The translations under genes and the position numbers were made by a program. The notes beneath the pieces are model-generated. The model made no database searches and was not told the DNA's origin. It saw nothing but the letters and a program-made list of their open reading frames with translations. Positions 54,026-60,789 of a DNA stretch of 60,789 nucleotides are shown in pieces (the stretch's first letter is position 1; each line of letters starts with the position of its first letter). The DNA is from Bradyrhizobium sp. AS23.2 (lineage in GTDB: Bacteria > Pseudomonadota > Alphaproteobacteria > Rhizobiales > Xanthobacteraceae). The stretch is taken from the NCBI RefSeq assembly GCF_001908185.1, contig NZ_LGHM01000156.1:1-60789 (forward strand), written 5' to 3'.

Positions 54026-54316
54026 GTGACGTCAAAGTTTCGGCCGGCCGGCTCGGGGTGGGCCATCATTGTCCTTAGCCTGACGGCGCTTGCGCTTGCC
54101 GGCTGCGGCCGCAAGGGCCCGCTGGATTTGCCGCCGACCGCCTCCAGCGCCTCGACGGCCAATATCGCCGCGCCGACCGACACCGAGACCGAAGCCCAGA
54201 AGACGCCCAGCGTGTTCAATCCCACCTACGGTGCGGACGCCGCGCCCGCGGCGTCCAACGGCAAGAAAAAATCGTTTATTCTCGACCCGCTCCTGGACGA
54301 AAAGCCCAGCAGATAG
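54026..54316 (+). CDS. lptM: LptM-type lipoprotein (LPS translocon maturation, YifL-like)
   Basis: A 96-residue protein starting with GTG at 54026. The lipobox LALAGCGRKGPLDLPP has the acylated Cys followed by the GRKGPL motif typical of LptM/YifL. The rest is a low-complexity Ala/Thr-rich tail with KKKSFILDPLLD near the end. LptM is reported in E. coli to help LptD assembly; here this is inferred from the motif. It lies between argH and lysA, as in many proteobacteria. Confidence 0.9.
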   Translation: MTSKFRPAGSGWAIIVLSLTALALAGCGRKGPLDLPPTASSASTANIAAPTDTETEAQKTPSVFNPTYGADAAPAASNGKKKSFILDPLLDEKPSR

Positions 54317-54339
54317 GCTGGGGCAACTGAGCCAACGCC

Positions 54340-55605
54340 ATGAACCATTTCGACTATCGCAACGGCGTGCTGCACGCCGAGGCGGTGAACCTGTCCGAGT
54401 TGGCCGCAACTGTCGGCACGCCGTTTTATTGCTATTCGACCGCGACGCTCGAGCGCCACTACCGCGTCTTCGCTGATGCCTTCGCCGGCGAGAAGGTCCT
54501 GGTCTGCTACGCCATGAAGGCGAACTCCAACCAGTCGGTGCTGCGCACGCTGGCCAAGCTCGGGGCCGGCGCCGACGTCGTCTCGGGCGGCGAATTGAAG
54601 CGCGCGCTGGCTGCGGGCATTCCCAGCAGCAAGATCGTGTTCTCCGGTGTCGGCAAGACCGAGGCCGAGCTGCGCGCCGCGCTCGCCGCCGACATCCTCT
54701 GTCTCAATATCGAATCCGAGCCCGAGTTGGAGTTGTTGTCGCGCCTCGCGACCGAAATGGGCAAGACCGCGCGCATCTCCGTGCGCGTCAATCCGGATGT
54801 CGATGCCGGCACGCACGCAAAGATCTCCACCGGCAAGTCCGAGAACAAGTTCGGCATCCCGATCGTGCATGCGCGCGAGGTCTATGCGCGCGCCGCGAAA
54901 CTCCCGGGGATCAAGGTGACCGGTACCGACGTGCATATCGGCAGCCAGATCACCGACCTCTCCAAAATGGAGACAGCGTTCCGCATCCTCTCCGAATTCG
55001 TGCAGACGCTGCGCTCCGACGGCCACGATATCTCGCACGTCGATTTCGGCGGCGGCCTCGGTATTCCCTATTACATGGACCGCGAGGCCCCGCCCGCGCC
55101 CGACGCCTATGCCGCCATGGTCAAGCGCGTCAGCCACAATCTCGGCTGCACGCTGATGTTCGAGCCGGGCCGCATGATCGTCGGCAATGCCGGCATCCTC
55201 GTTGCCAAGGTCATTTATGTGAAGCACGGCGACGGCAAGAACTTCGTCATCATCGACGCCGCGATGAACGACCTTATCCGCCCGACGTTGTATGAGGCGC
55301 ATCACGACATCCTGCCGGTGACGCAGCCTGCCGAGGGCGCGGCGACCATCATGGCCGACGTCGTCGGTCCGGTCTGCGAGACCGGCGACTATCTCGCCCT
55401 CGATCGCACGCTGCCGACGCCGAAGCCCGGCGATCTTCTCGCCATCATGACATCAGGCGCCTACGGCGCGGTGCAGGCCGGCACGTACAACACGAGGCCG
55501 CTGGTGCCCGAGGTGCTGGTGAAGGGTGACCAGTACGCCGTGGTGCGCCCGCGCATCGAGATCGAGCAGCTCATCGCGATGGACACGCCGGCACCGTGGC
55601 TGTGA
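54340..55605 (+). CDS. lysA: Diaminopimelate decarboxylase
   Basis: A 421-residue PLP enzyme. The PLP-Lys is Lys60 in VCYAMKANSNQ. HIGSQITDL is the His-containing active-site motif, DFGGGLGIPY is the phosphate-binding Gly loop, and GPVCETGDYLALDR is the conserved C-terminal Cys region. It makes L-lysine from meso-diaminopimelate. It is the third gene after argH and lptM, with a 23-base gap to lptM. Confidence 0.97.
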   Translation: MNHFDYRNGVLHAEAVNLSELAATVGTPFYCYSTATLERHYRVFADAFAGEKVLVCYAMKANSNQSVLRTLAKLGAGADVVSGGELKRALAAGIPSSKIVFSGVGKTEAELRAALAADILCLNIESEPELELLSRLATEMGKTARISVRVNPDVDAGTHAKISTGKSENKFGIPIVHAREVYARAAKLPGIKVTGTDVHIGSQITDLSKMETAFRILSEFVQTLRSDGHDISHVDFGGGLGIPYYMDREAPPAPDAYAAMVKRVSHNLGCTLMFEPGRMIVGNAGILVAKVIYVKHGDGKNFVIIDAAMNDLIRPTLYEAHHDILPVTQPAEGAATIMADVVGPVCETGDYLALDRTLPTPKPGDLLAIMTSGAYGAVQAGTYNTRPLVPEVLVKGDQYAVVRPRIEIEQLIAMDTPAPWL

Positions 55606-55643
55606 ACGGTTGAGGGGCGGTACAAGCGCGCCTCCTCCTCGGT

Positions 55644-55777
55644 GTCGTCCCCGCGAAGGCGGGGACCCATAACCCCAGGCTATAGTTGTTTGGCTAAGCT
55701 GTAACTCCGAGTCTCCGTAACCACGTCTTCCTGTGGTTATGGGTCCCGGGCTCGTGCCTCGCGCGCCCCGGGACGAC
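55644..55777. repeat. Intergenic palindromic repeat, GTCGTCCCCGCG...GGGACGAC type
   Basis: GTCGTCCCCGCGAAGGCGGG and GACCCATAACC on the left; GGTTATGGGTCCCGGGCTCG and GCGCGCCCCGGGACGACG on the right. It lies between lysA and the converging dehydrogenase gene. A related copy is at 56757-56907. Confidence 0.82.
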
Positions 55778-55794
55778 GAGGAGAGTGTGGATCG

Positions 55795-56703
55795 CTACTT
55801 CCCCGCTAATCCGCCCGTCTTCCCGCCAACCACGACGCCCGCCTTCTTCTCGATCGGCTTGATCGCCGCGGTGAAATCGGAATCGGCGCCTTCAGCGCTG
55901 ATCACGGTCTCCCACAACCGTCCGACCGCATCCGCGACCTCCATCGACAGGCCGAGCTGCTTCATCTCCTCCAGCGCCAGCCGCACGTCCTTGACCATCA
56001 GTCCCGTGGCGAAACCGAAATCGAAGCTGCGGGGCAGCACCGAGCGCGGAAACTTGTCGCGGCTTGCGGTGTTCATGCCGGAGCCGGCGTTGATGACGTC
56101 GATCATCACGGCGGGATCGAGCCCGGCTTTCACGCCCATCACGACGGCTTCCGACGTCGCCACGATCGCGGTGGCCGAGAGGAAATTGTTGGCGAGCTTC
56201 ATGGTCTGCGCCGCGCCGGGTTTCTCGCCGATGAAGAACACCTTTCCGATCACGTCGAGCGCGGGCTTGAGAAGCTCGAACTCCGCCTTCGGCCCGGAGA
56301 CCATGACCGCCAGCGTGCCTTTCTCCGCGCCGCCGACGCCGCCGGACACAGGGCAGTCGATTTGCACAATATTGCGCTTGGCGAGCAGGCCGTGAATTTT
56401 CGAGGCCATCGTCGATCCGACGGTGGAGAGATCGATGAAGCGCTTGGCGCGCTTGCCCTCGATCACGCCGTTCGCTCCCGTTGCGACTTCGAGCGAGGCC
56501 TGGAGCGATGGCAGGCTCGCCATCACCGTCTCGACCTGGTCGGCGACGTCCTTCGGTGATGTCGCAGCGGTGGCGCCGCGCGCCACCAGTCTGTCGACGA
56601 CCTCCTTGCGCGTGTCGAACACGACGAGCTTATGCCCGGCCTCGATCAAGCGCCGCGCCATCGGGAAACCCATGTTTCCGAGGCCGATGAAACCGATGTC
56701 CAT
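55795..56703 (-). CDS. 3-hydroxyisobutyrate dehydrogenase-type NAD(P)-dependent oxidoreductase
   Basis: A 302-residue beta-hydroxyacid dehydrogenase. GFIGLGNMGFPMARRLIEAG (4-23) binds the nucleotide. DCPVSGGVGGAEKGTLAVMV is the substrate-binding motif, and the catalytic Lys is in AAQTMKLANNFLSATA. The best match is 3-hydroxyisobutyrate dehydrogenase (valine breakdown) or the related glyoxylate/succinic-semialdehyde reductases; the substrate is not certain. It is on the same strand as the next gene, separated by a repeat. Confidence 0.9.
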   Translation of the reverse strand: MDIGFIGLGNMGFPMARRLIEAGHKLVVFDTRKEVVDRLVARGATAATSPKDVADQVETVMASLPSLQASLEVATGANGVIEGKRAKRFIDLSTVGSTMASKIHGLLAKRNIVQIDCPVSGGVGGAEKGTLAVMVSGPKAEFELLKPALDVIGKVFFIGEKPGAAQTMKLANNFLSATAIVATSEAVVMGVKAGLDPAVMIDVINAGSGMNTASRDKFPRSVLPRSFDFGFATGLMVKDVRLALEEMKQLGLSMEVADAVGRLWETVISAEGADSDFTAAIKPIEKKAGVVVGGKTGGLAGK

Positions 56704-56756
56704 GGTGTTTCCTTGTGCTTGTTGTTGTGCGTGAGAGCAGAGTCACATTTTCCGCT

Positions 56757-56907
56757 CGTCGTCCCGGGGCATCGCGAAGCGATGAGCCCGGGACCCATAT
56801 CTCCAGGGAGAAGTTGTTCGCGCGAAAGCGATCACTCCGAGTCCCGCTAACCACATCGGCCTGTGATTATGGGTCCCGGGCTCGCGCTCCGCGCGCCCCG
56901 GGACGAC
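56757..56907. repeat. Intergenic palindromic repeat, GTCGTCCCGGGGC type
   Basis: CGTCGTCCCGGGGCATCGC with GACCCATATC on the left; ATTATGGGTCCCGGGCTCG and GCGCCCCGGGACGAC on the right. Same family as 55644-55777. It lies between two minus-strand genes. Confidence 0.82.
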
Positions 56908-56925
56908 AGCGGAGGTTGCCGCCGC

Positions 56926-57309
56926 TCACGCCTTGCCGTCGATCTCCGCGAACACCTCGCGCGCGATCCTGAAACTGTCGACCGCGGCCGGCATGCCGCC
57001 ATAGATCGCGACCTGCATCAGGATCTCGCGGATCTCGTCGCGGCTGACGCCGTTGGTGAGCGCACCCTTCAGATGCGCGCGGAATTCGTGCTGGCGGTTG
57101 AGGATCGCGATCATCGCGATGTTGAGCATGCTGCGGGTCTTGCGCGGCAGCTCCTCGCGGCCCCACACCGTGCCCCAGCAATATTCGTTGAGCATCTCCT
57201 GGAACGGACGGTTGAAGTCGTCGACGTTCTTCAGGGCGTTGTTGACATAGGCCTCGCCAAGCACCGCTTTGCGGACTTCCAGGCCCTTGTCGTGCATTTT
57301 CTTGTCCAT
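56926..57309 (-). CDS. Carboxymuconolactone decarboxylase family protein
   Basis: A protein of 127 residues from the ATG at 57309, with GAAGGAA upstream. The conserved region NEYCWGTVWGREELPRKTRS and LNRQHEFRAHLKGALTNGVS with EIREILMQVAIYGG fits the CMD domain and closely resembles 4-carboxymuconolactone decarboxylase (PcaC). It would act in the protocatechuate branch, but no other pca genes lie in the window, so the substrate is unproven. Confidence 0.9.
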   Translation of the reverse strand: MDKKMHDKGLEVRKAVLGEAYVNNALKNVDDFNRPFQEMLNEYCWGTVWGREELPRKTRSMLNIAMIAILNRQHEFRAHLKGALTNGVSRDEIREILMQVAIYGGMPAAVDSFRIAREVFAEIDGKA

Positions 57310-57489
57310 GGCGTTTCCTTCATTTCCCTTGGGAATGGCGGCGCGGAAATTACGGGGTTGCGCACCGCCAGTCACGTCCTCGTGTTATGCGGGAAAAGGG
57401 GTGTCTCCCGTACAGGAACGGATGCCTCAGTGCTGCCGTTGTGATACGCTTCGTTCGACCGGGTAACTTCGGGTAACTTGGAGAGTTGA

Positions 57490-59421
57490 TTGAACGGCGT
57501 CACCCCCGACCCGTCAGACCCGATCCGCGATGGCGACGCTCTGTCGCGGCTGAAGCTGGCGCAGGCCCTCAAGCGGGCCACTTATGCCATCGCGTGGGAG
57601 CGTGCCTGGCCGCATCTGGCGCGGCTGCTGACAGTTGTCGGCCTGTTCCTGGTGGTGTCCTGGGCGGGCCTCTGGCTGGCCGTGCCGTTCGTCGCTCGTG
57701 CTATCGGCCTCGTCGTTTTCGCCGGCATCGCGATTGCCGCCCTGTTCCCGTTGGTTCGCTTCCGCTGGCCGAGCCGCGAGGAGGCCCTGAGCCGACTCGA
57801 CCATGGCTCCGGTATCCGTCACCGCCCGGCCACCACGCTCACGGACACGCTGACCTCGCGAGATCCGGTCGCGCAGGCTTTGTGGCAGGCGCAGCGCGAG
57901 CGCACGCTGGCCTCGATCAAACGCATCCGTGCCGGTCTGCCGCACCCGCGGATCGCTCTGCACGATCCCTGGGCGCTGCGTGCGCTGGTCATGGTGATGC
58001 TGGTTGCGACCTTCTTTGCTGCCGGCGATGAGCGCGCGATGCGGCTCGGGGCCGCCTTCGACTGGAACGGCGTGCTGGCGCCGGCGAATATTCGCGTCGA
58101 CGCCTGGGTCACTCCGCCGCTCTACACCGGCAGGCCGCCGGTCATTCTGTCGGCGGCCAACAAGGAGGCCGCAGCGCTGCCCACCAGCGGCCCGCTTGCC
58201 GTTCCCGCCGGCTCGACCCTGATCGTGCGCTCCTCCGGCGGTAACCTGGATGTCGTGACCTCCGGCGGCCTCAAGGAGGTTGCCCCCACCGAGGCCACGC
58301 CCAAGGGCACCAACGAGAAGCATTTTGCCATCACCGGCGACGGCACCGCGCATGTCCGCGCGCCCTCCGGCCAGCCGCAATGGGCCTTCACTGCAACGCC
58401 GGACCGCGCGCCGACGATTGCGCTCGTCAAGGATCCCGAGCGCCAGGCACGCGGCGCGCTCCAGCTCTCCTACAAGATAGAGGACGATTACGGCGTCACC
58501 GGCGCCGATGCGCAAATCGGCCTGCGCCCGGCCAACGCCAAAGATGGCAATAAGGATGGCAGCAAGGACGCCGCGCGGCCGTTGTTCCAGCCGCCGCAGT
58601 TTCCGCTCGTGCTGCCGAACGCGCGCACCCGCAACGGCGTCGGCCAGACGGTGAAGGACCTCAGCGAGGACCCTTATGCCGGCGCTGACGTCACGCTGAC
58701 GCTCGCTGCCAAGGACGAGGCCGGCAACGAGGCCAGGAGCGAACCCTTCAACATGCGCCTGCCCGAGCGGCTCTTCACGAACTCGCTTGCGCGCGCGCTG
58801 ATCGAGCAGCGCCGCATCCTCGCGCTCGACGCCAACAAGAATTCCGACGTCTACGCCGCGCTCGACGCGCTGATGATCGCGCCCGAATTGTTCACGCCGG
58901 ATGCCGGCTGCTATCTCGGCCTGCGCAGCCTGGCGCTCCAGCTCGAGGCTGCCCGCACCGACGACGCGCTGCGCGATGTGGTGGCGAGCATGTGGGCGTT
59001 CGCCGTCACCATCGAGGACGACGGTGTCGCCGGAAGTGTCAACGCCGCGCTGCGCTCGGCCCAGGACGCGCTCAAGCGGGCGCTGGAACGCGGCGCCAGC
59101 GAGGACGAGATCAGGGTGCTGACGCAAAAGCTGCGCGAGGCCATGGCTGGCAAGGTGCGCGATCTCGCCCGGCGCGCCGAGCAAAATCCGCTTGGACCTC
59201 GGCAGCCGTTCCCCGCGGAGGTCCAGCTCATTCTCGACAAGGCCGTCGAGCTGCGACAGAAGACCCAAAATGCTACGCCGGAGCAGCTCGAAGAGCTGGC
59301 GCAGCAGCAGGACGCATTGCGCTTGCAGCTGCAGGCCTATCGGAAATCGGCGAACAGCCGGGCGAAGGGGGGCGACGAGGGGGCCAACCAATTTACGCGA
59401 GACCGGAAATGCGGAAGCTAG
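57490..59421 (+). CDS. TIGR02302/DUF4175-type membrane protein, N-terminal part
   Basis: A 643-residue protein, started at a TTG (57490) with GGAGAG upstream. Three membrane helices lie at about 40-60, 65-85 and 160-175. The large periplasmic part has FTNSLARALIEQRRILALDA and LTQKLREAM near 540-552, which I associate with alphaproteobacterial TIGR02302 proteins (usually about 850 residues). The C-terminal 90 residues (AQQQDALRLQLQAYRKS, ending DRKCGS) do not look like the expected continuation. The next ORF holds the usual C-terminal half and overlaps this one by 13 bases. Function of the family is unknown. Confidence 0.85.
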   Translation: MNGVTPDPSDPIRDGDALSRLKLAQALKRATYAIAWERAWPHLARLLTVVGLFLVVSWAGLWLAVPFVARAIGLVVFAGIAIAALFPLVRFRWPSREEALSRLDHGSGIRHRPATTLTDTLTSRDPVAQALWQAQRERTLASIKRIRAGLPHPRIALHDPWALRALVMVMLVATFFAAGDERAMRLGAAFDWNGVLAPANIRVDAWVTPPLYTGRPPVILSAANKEAAALPTSGPLAVPAGSTLIVRSSGGNLDVVTSGGLKEVAPTEATPKGTNEKHFAITGDGTAHVRAPSGQPQWAFTATPDRAPTIALVKDPERQARGALQLSYKIEDDYGVTGADAQIGLRPANAKDGNKDGSKDAARPLFQPPQFPLVLPNARTRNGVGQTVKDLSEDPYAGADVTLTLAAKDEAGNEARSEPFNMRLPERLFTNSLARALIEQRRILALDANKNSDVYAALDALMIAPELFTPDAGCYLGLRSLALQLEAARTDDALRDVVASMWAFAVTIEDDGVAGSVNAALRSAQDALKRALERGASEDEIRVLTQKLREAMAGKVRDLARRAEQNPLGPRQPFPAEVQLILDKAVELRQKTQNATPEQLEELAQQQDALRLQLQAYRKSANSRAKGGDEGANQFTRDRKCGS

Positions 59422-60557
59422 GACGCGTGCCAGTCTTGAAGGCGATGTCGATCGCCTGTCTCGCCTTCCTGTTGGGAGGCTTCCCGGTCGTTCATGCCCA
59501 GCAGGATCAGGATCCTGATGCGCTGCTCGATAGCGCGGAAAAGGCGATGCAGGACTCCGGCGACAGCCTCAGGCAGAAGGAGTCCGGGCGAAGCCTGAAC
59601 AATCAATCCGATGCGATTCAGAAGCTCGAGGAATACAAGCGCGCCACGGAAAGAAGCCAATCCTCCAATCGCGATCGTTCCGTCATCACGCAACGGGATC
59701 TGGACGATCTCCTGAAGCAGATCGAGAAGGCGGCGCGCGAAGGCAATCGCGAGGCGGCCCAGCGCATGCTCGAGCAGCTCGCGCAGATCATGGAAAATCT
59801 GCAGATGGCGCAGCCGGGGCAATCCGGCGAAAGCGAGATGGAGCAAGCGCTCAACGAGCTCAGCGACATGATCCGCAAGCAGCAGCAATTGCGCGACAGG
59901 ACTTTCAAGCAAGGCCAGGACTCCCGGCGTGACCGCTCGCGCGGCAAGCAGCAGGGCGACCAGTCGATGTCGGACCTCCAGCAGGATCAGCAGGCGCTGC
60001 GCGACCGGCTGAAGAAGCTGCAGGACGAACTCGCCAAGCGCGGCCTCACGCAGAAGGGACAGAAGGGCCAGAAGCAGCAGGGGCAGAAAGGTCAGCAGGC
60101 CGACCAGGGACAGCCCGGCCAGGATGGCGATCAGGACGGCGACCAGGGCGACGACGATAGCAGCCTGGACACCGCAGACGGTGCGATGGGCGATGCCGGT
60201 TCGAAGCTCGGTGAGGGCAACGCGGACGGTGCCGTGGACTCGCAGGGGAAAGCTCTCGAGGCCTTGCGCAAGGGTGCGCAGAAGATGGCCGAGGCGATGC
60301 AGCAGGGCGATGGCGATGGGCAGGATGGTCCCGGCAATCGGGCCGGCCGCCAGCAGAGCGGCGGTAATCAGACCGATCCGCTCGGTCGGCCTCTTCACGG
60401 CCGCGAGTTCGGCGACGACTACACGGTCAAGATCCCCGGAGAGATCGACGCCCAGCGCGTCCGCCGCATCCTCGAAGAGCTGCGCCGCCGCCTCGGCGAT
60501 ACCTCGCGCCCGCAGATCGAGCTCGACTATATCGAGCGACTGCTCAAGGATTTTTGA
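59409..60557 (+). CDS. TIGR02302-type C-terminal half as a separate, signal-bearing ORF
   Basis: A protein of 382 residues from the ATG at 59409, inside the last codons of the previous gene. It has a signal-like N-terminus (KAMSIACLAFLLGGFPVVHA, 11-30). The rest is a Gln/Asp/Lys-rich coiled-coil region: AAREGNREAAQRMLEQLAQI with MENLQMAQPGQ, ALNELSDMIRKQQQLRDRTF and a GQKGQKQQGQKGQQ run. The end is PLGRPLHGREFGDDYTVKIP plus RRILEELRRRLGD. These match the C-terminus of TIGR02302 proteins as I remember them. Residues 43-75 resemble 257-298, suggesting an internal repeat. Probably periplasmic. Confidence 0.82.
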   Translation: MRKLGRVPVLKAMSIACLAFLLGGFPVVHAQQDQDPDALLDSAEKAMQDSGDSLRQKESGRSLNNQSDAIQKLEEYKRATERSQSSNRDRSVITQRDLDDLLKQIEKAAREGNREAAQRMLEQLAQIMENLQMAQPGQSGESEMEQALNELSDMIRKQQQLRDRTFKQGQDSRRDRSRGKQQGDQSMSDLQQDQQALRDRLKKLQDELAKRGLTQKGQKGQKQQGQKGQQADQGQPGQDGDQDGDQGDDDSSLDTADGAMGDAGSKLGEGNADGAVDSQGKALEALRKGAQKMAEAMQQGDGDGQDGPGNRAGRQQSGGNQTDPLGRPLHGREFGDDYTVKIPGEIDAQRVRRILEELRRRLGDTSRPQIELDYIERLLKDF

Positions 60558-60607
60558 CACCACACTCAGTGTCATCGTCCGCCTTGTGCGCAGCGCACTG
60601 GGGCGGG

Positions 60608-60665
60608 CGATCCAGTATTCCAGAGACGGCGCTGATTGAACGAGAAGCCGCGGCGTACTGGATGC
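60608..60665. repeat. Inverted repeat at window end
   Basis: CGATCCAGTA (60608-60617) and TACTGGATG (60657-60665) form an inverted pair. They are followed by CCCCGGTCAAGCC, an arm of the type seen at 42581-42668. No gene is seen in 60558-60789. Confidence 0.55.
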
Positions 60666-60789
60666 CCCGGTCAAGCCCACGGCTGTCCGGTTGAGCCATC
60701 AGCATAGGCTGAGGCTCAACTGTGACTGATCTTGAGGGATGGATTTCGGCTCGATCAGGGTTTGGATTGATCTGCGGTGCATGAGGTTG

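Noticed and set aside
54226..55305. A 359-codon minus-strand ORF opposite lysA
   Set aside because: It is opposite a highly conserved enzyme gene and has no recognisable domain.
57514..59391. A 625-codon minus-strand ORF opposite the TIGR02302-type gene
   Set aside because: It is antisense shadow coding with Arg/Gly/Gln-rich low-complexity sequence and no motif.

Overview
The window looks like chromosomal DNA of a high-GC alphaproteobacterium of the Bradyrhizobium / Nitrobacteraceae type. The grounds are a TlpA thioredoxin next to argH, lptM and lysA, many intergenic palindromic repeats of the kind common in Bradyrhizobium, dense high-GC coding with long antisense shadow ORFs, and a dpp-type peptide ABC operon. 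The organism is inferred from remembered family sequences; no search was run.

Layout. 1-1205: the 3' end of an MBL-fold hydrolase, then a gene-poor gap. 1206-6558 (minus strand): a TonB uptake operon in the order DUF2946 protein, TonB-dependent receptor, exbB, exbD, tonB, small secreted Cys protein. 6610-8720: decayed mobile DNA with a truncated tyrosine recombinase, a frameshifted SDR gene and tRNA-Leu(CAA). 8879-14244: envelope and stress genes (DsbB, AbrB-type membrane protein, PsiF, secreted protein, TetR regulator with two palindromic operators, a truncated and an intact thioesterase, a DsbA-like protein). 14326-16390: an esterase plus an S1C/PDZ protease homologue whose catalytic residues look lost. 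16671-25305: M20 amidohydrolase, a five-gene peptide ABC transporter and an MFS aromatic-acid-type transporter. 25318-31277: HAD hydrolase, AraC regulator, and a roughly 1300-residue autotransporter with a very glycine-rich passenger.

31278-35241 is a second decay zone: an exact 54-bp copy of the autotransporter 3' end, a frameshifted GT87 (DUF2029) gene and a GH1 glucosidase tail, with intact dodecin and EamA genes between them. 35268-42569 holds a secreted protein, an HNH endonuclease, a TctC/Bug receptor whose C-terminus is frameshifted into a repeat, an NHL-propeller protein, an FMO-like oxidoreductase, a DUF2855 protein and AlkA. 42685-49763 holds GluQRS, a soluble hybrid histidine kinase, BrkB, a HIG1 protein, a cobalamin adenosyltransferase, etfBA and 3-hydroxybutyryl-CoA dehydrogenase. 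49971-57309 holds a YjfB-like protein, gdhA, tlpA, argH, lptM, lysA, a 3-hydroxyisobutyrate-dehydrogenase-type gene and a carboxymuconolactone decarboxylase. 57490-60557 holds a TIGR02302-type membrane protein that appears split into two overlapping ORFs, the second with its own signal peptide.

Most genes are ordinary housekeeping or accessory genes. The items most worth following are the split TIGR02302 locus, the pseudo-protease, the autotransporter with its partial downstream copy and divergent AraC gene, the TetR operator region with its truncated thioesterase, and the composite dispersed repeat that supplies a stop codon. I did not find a clear defence system, CRISPR array, biosynthetic cluster or intact mobile element.
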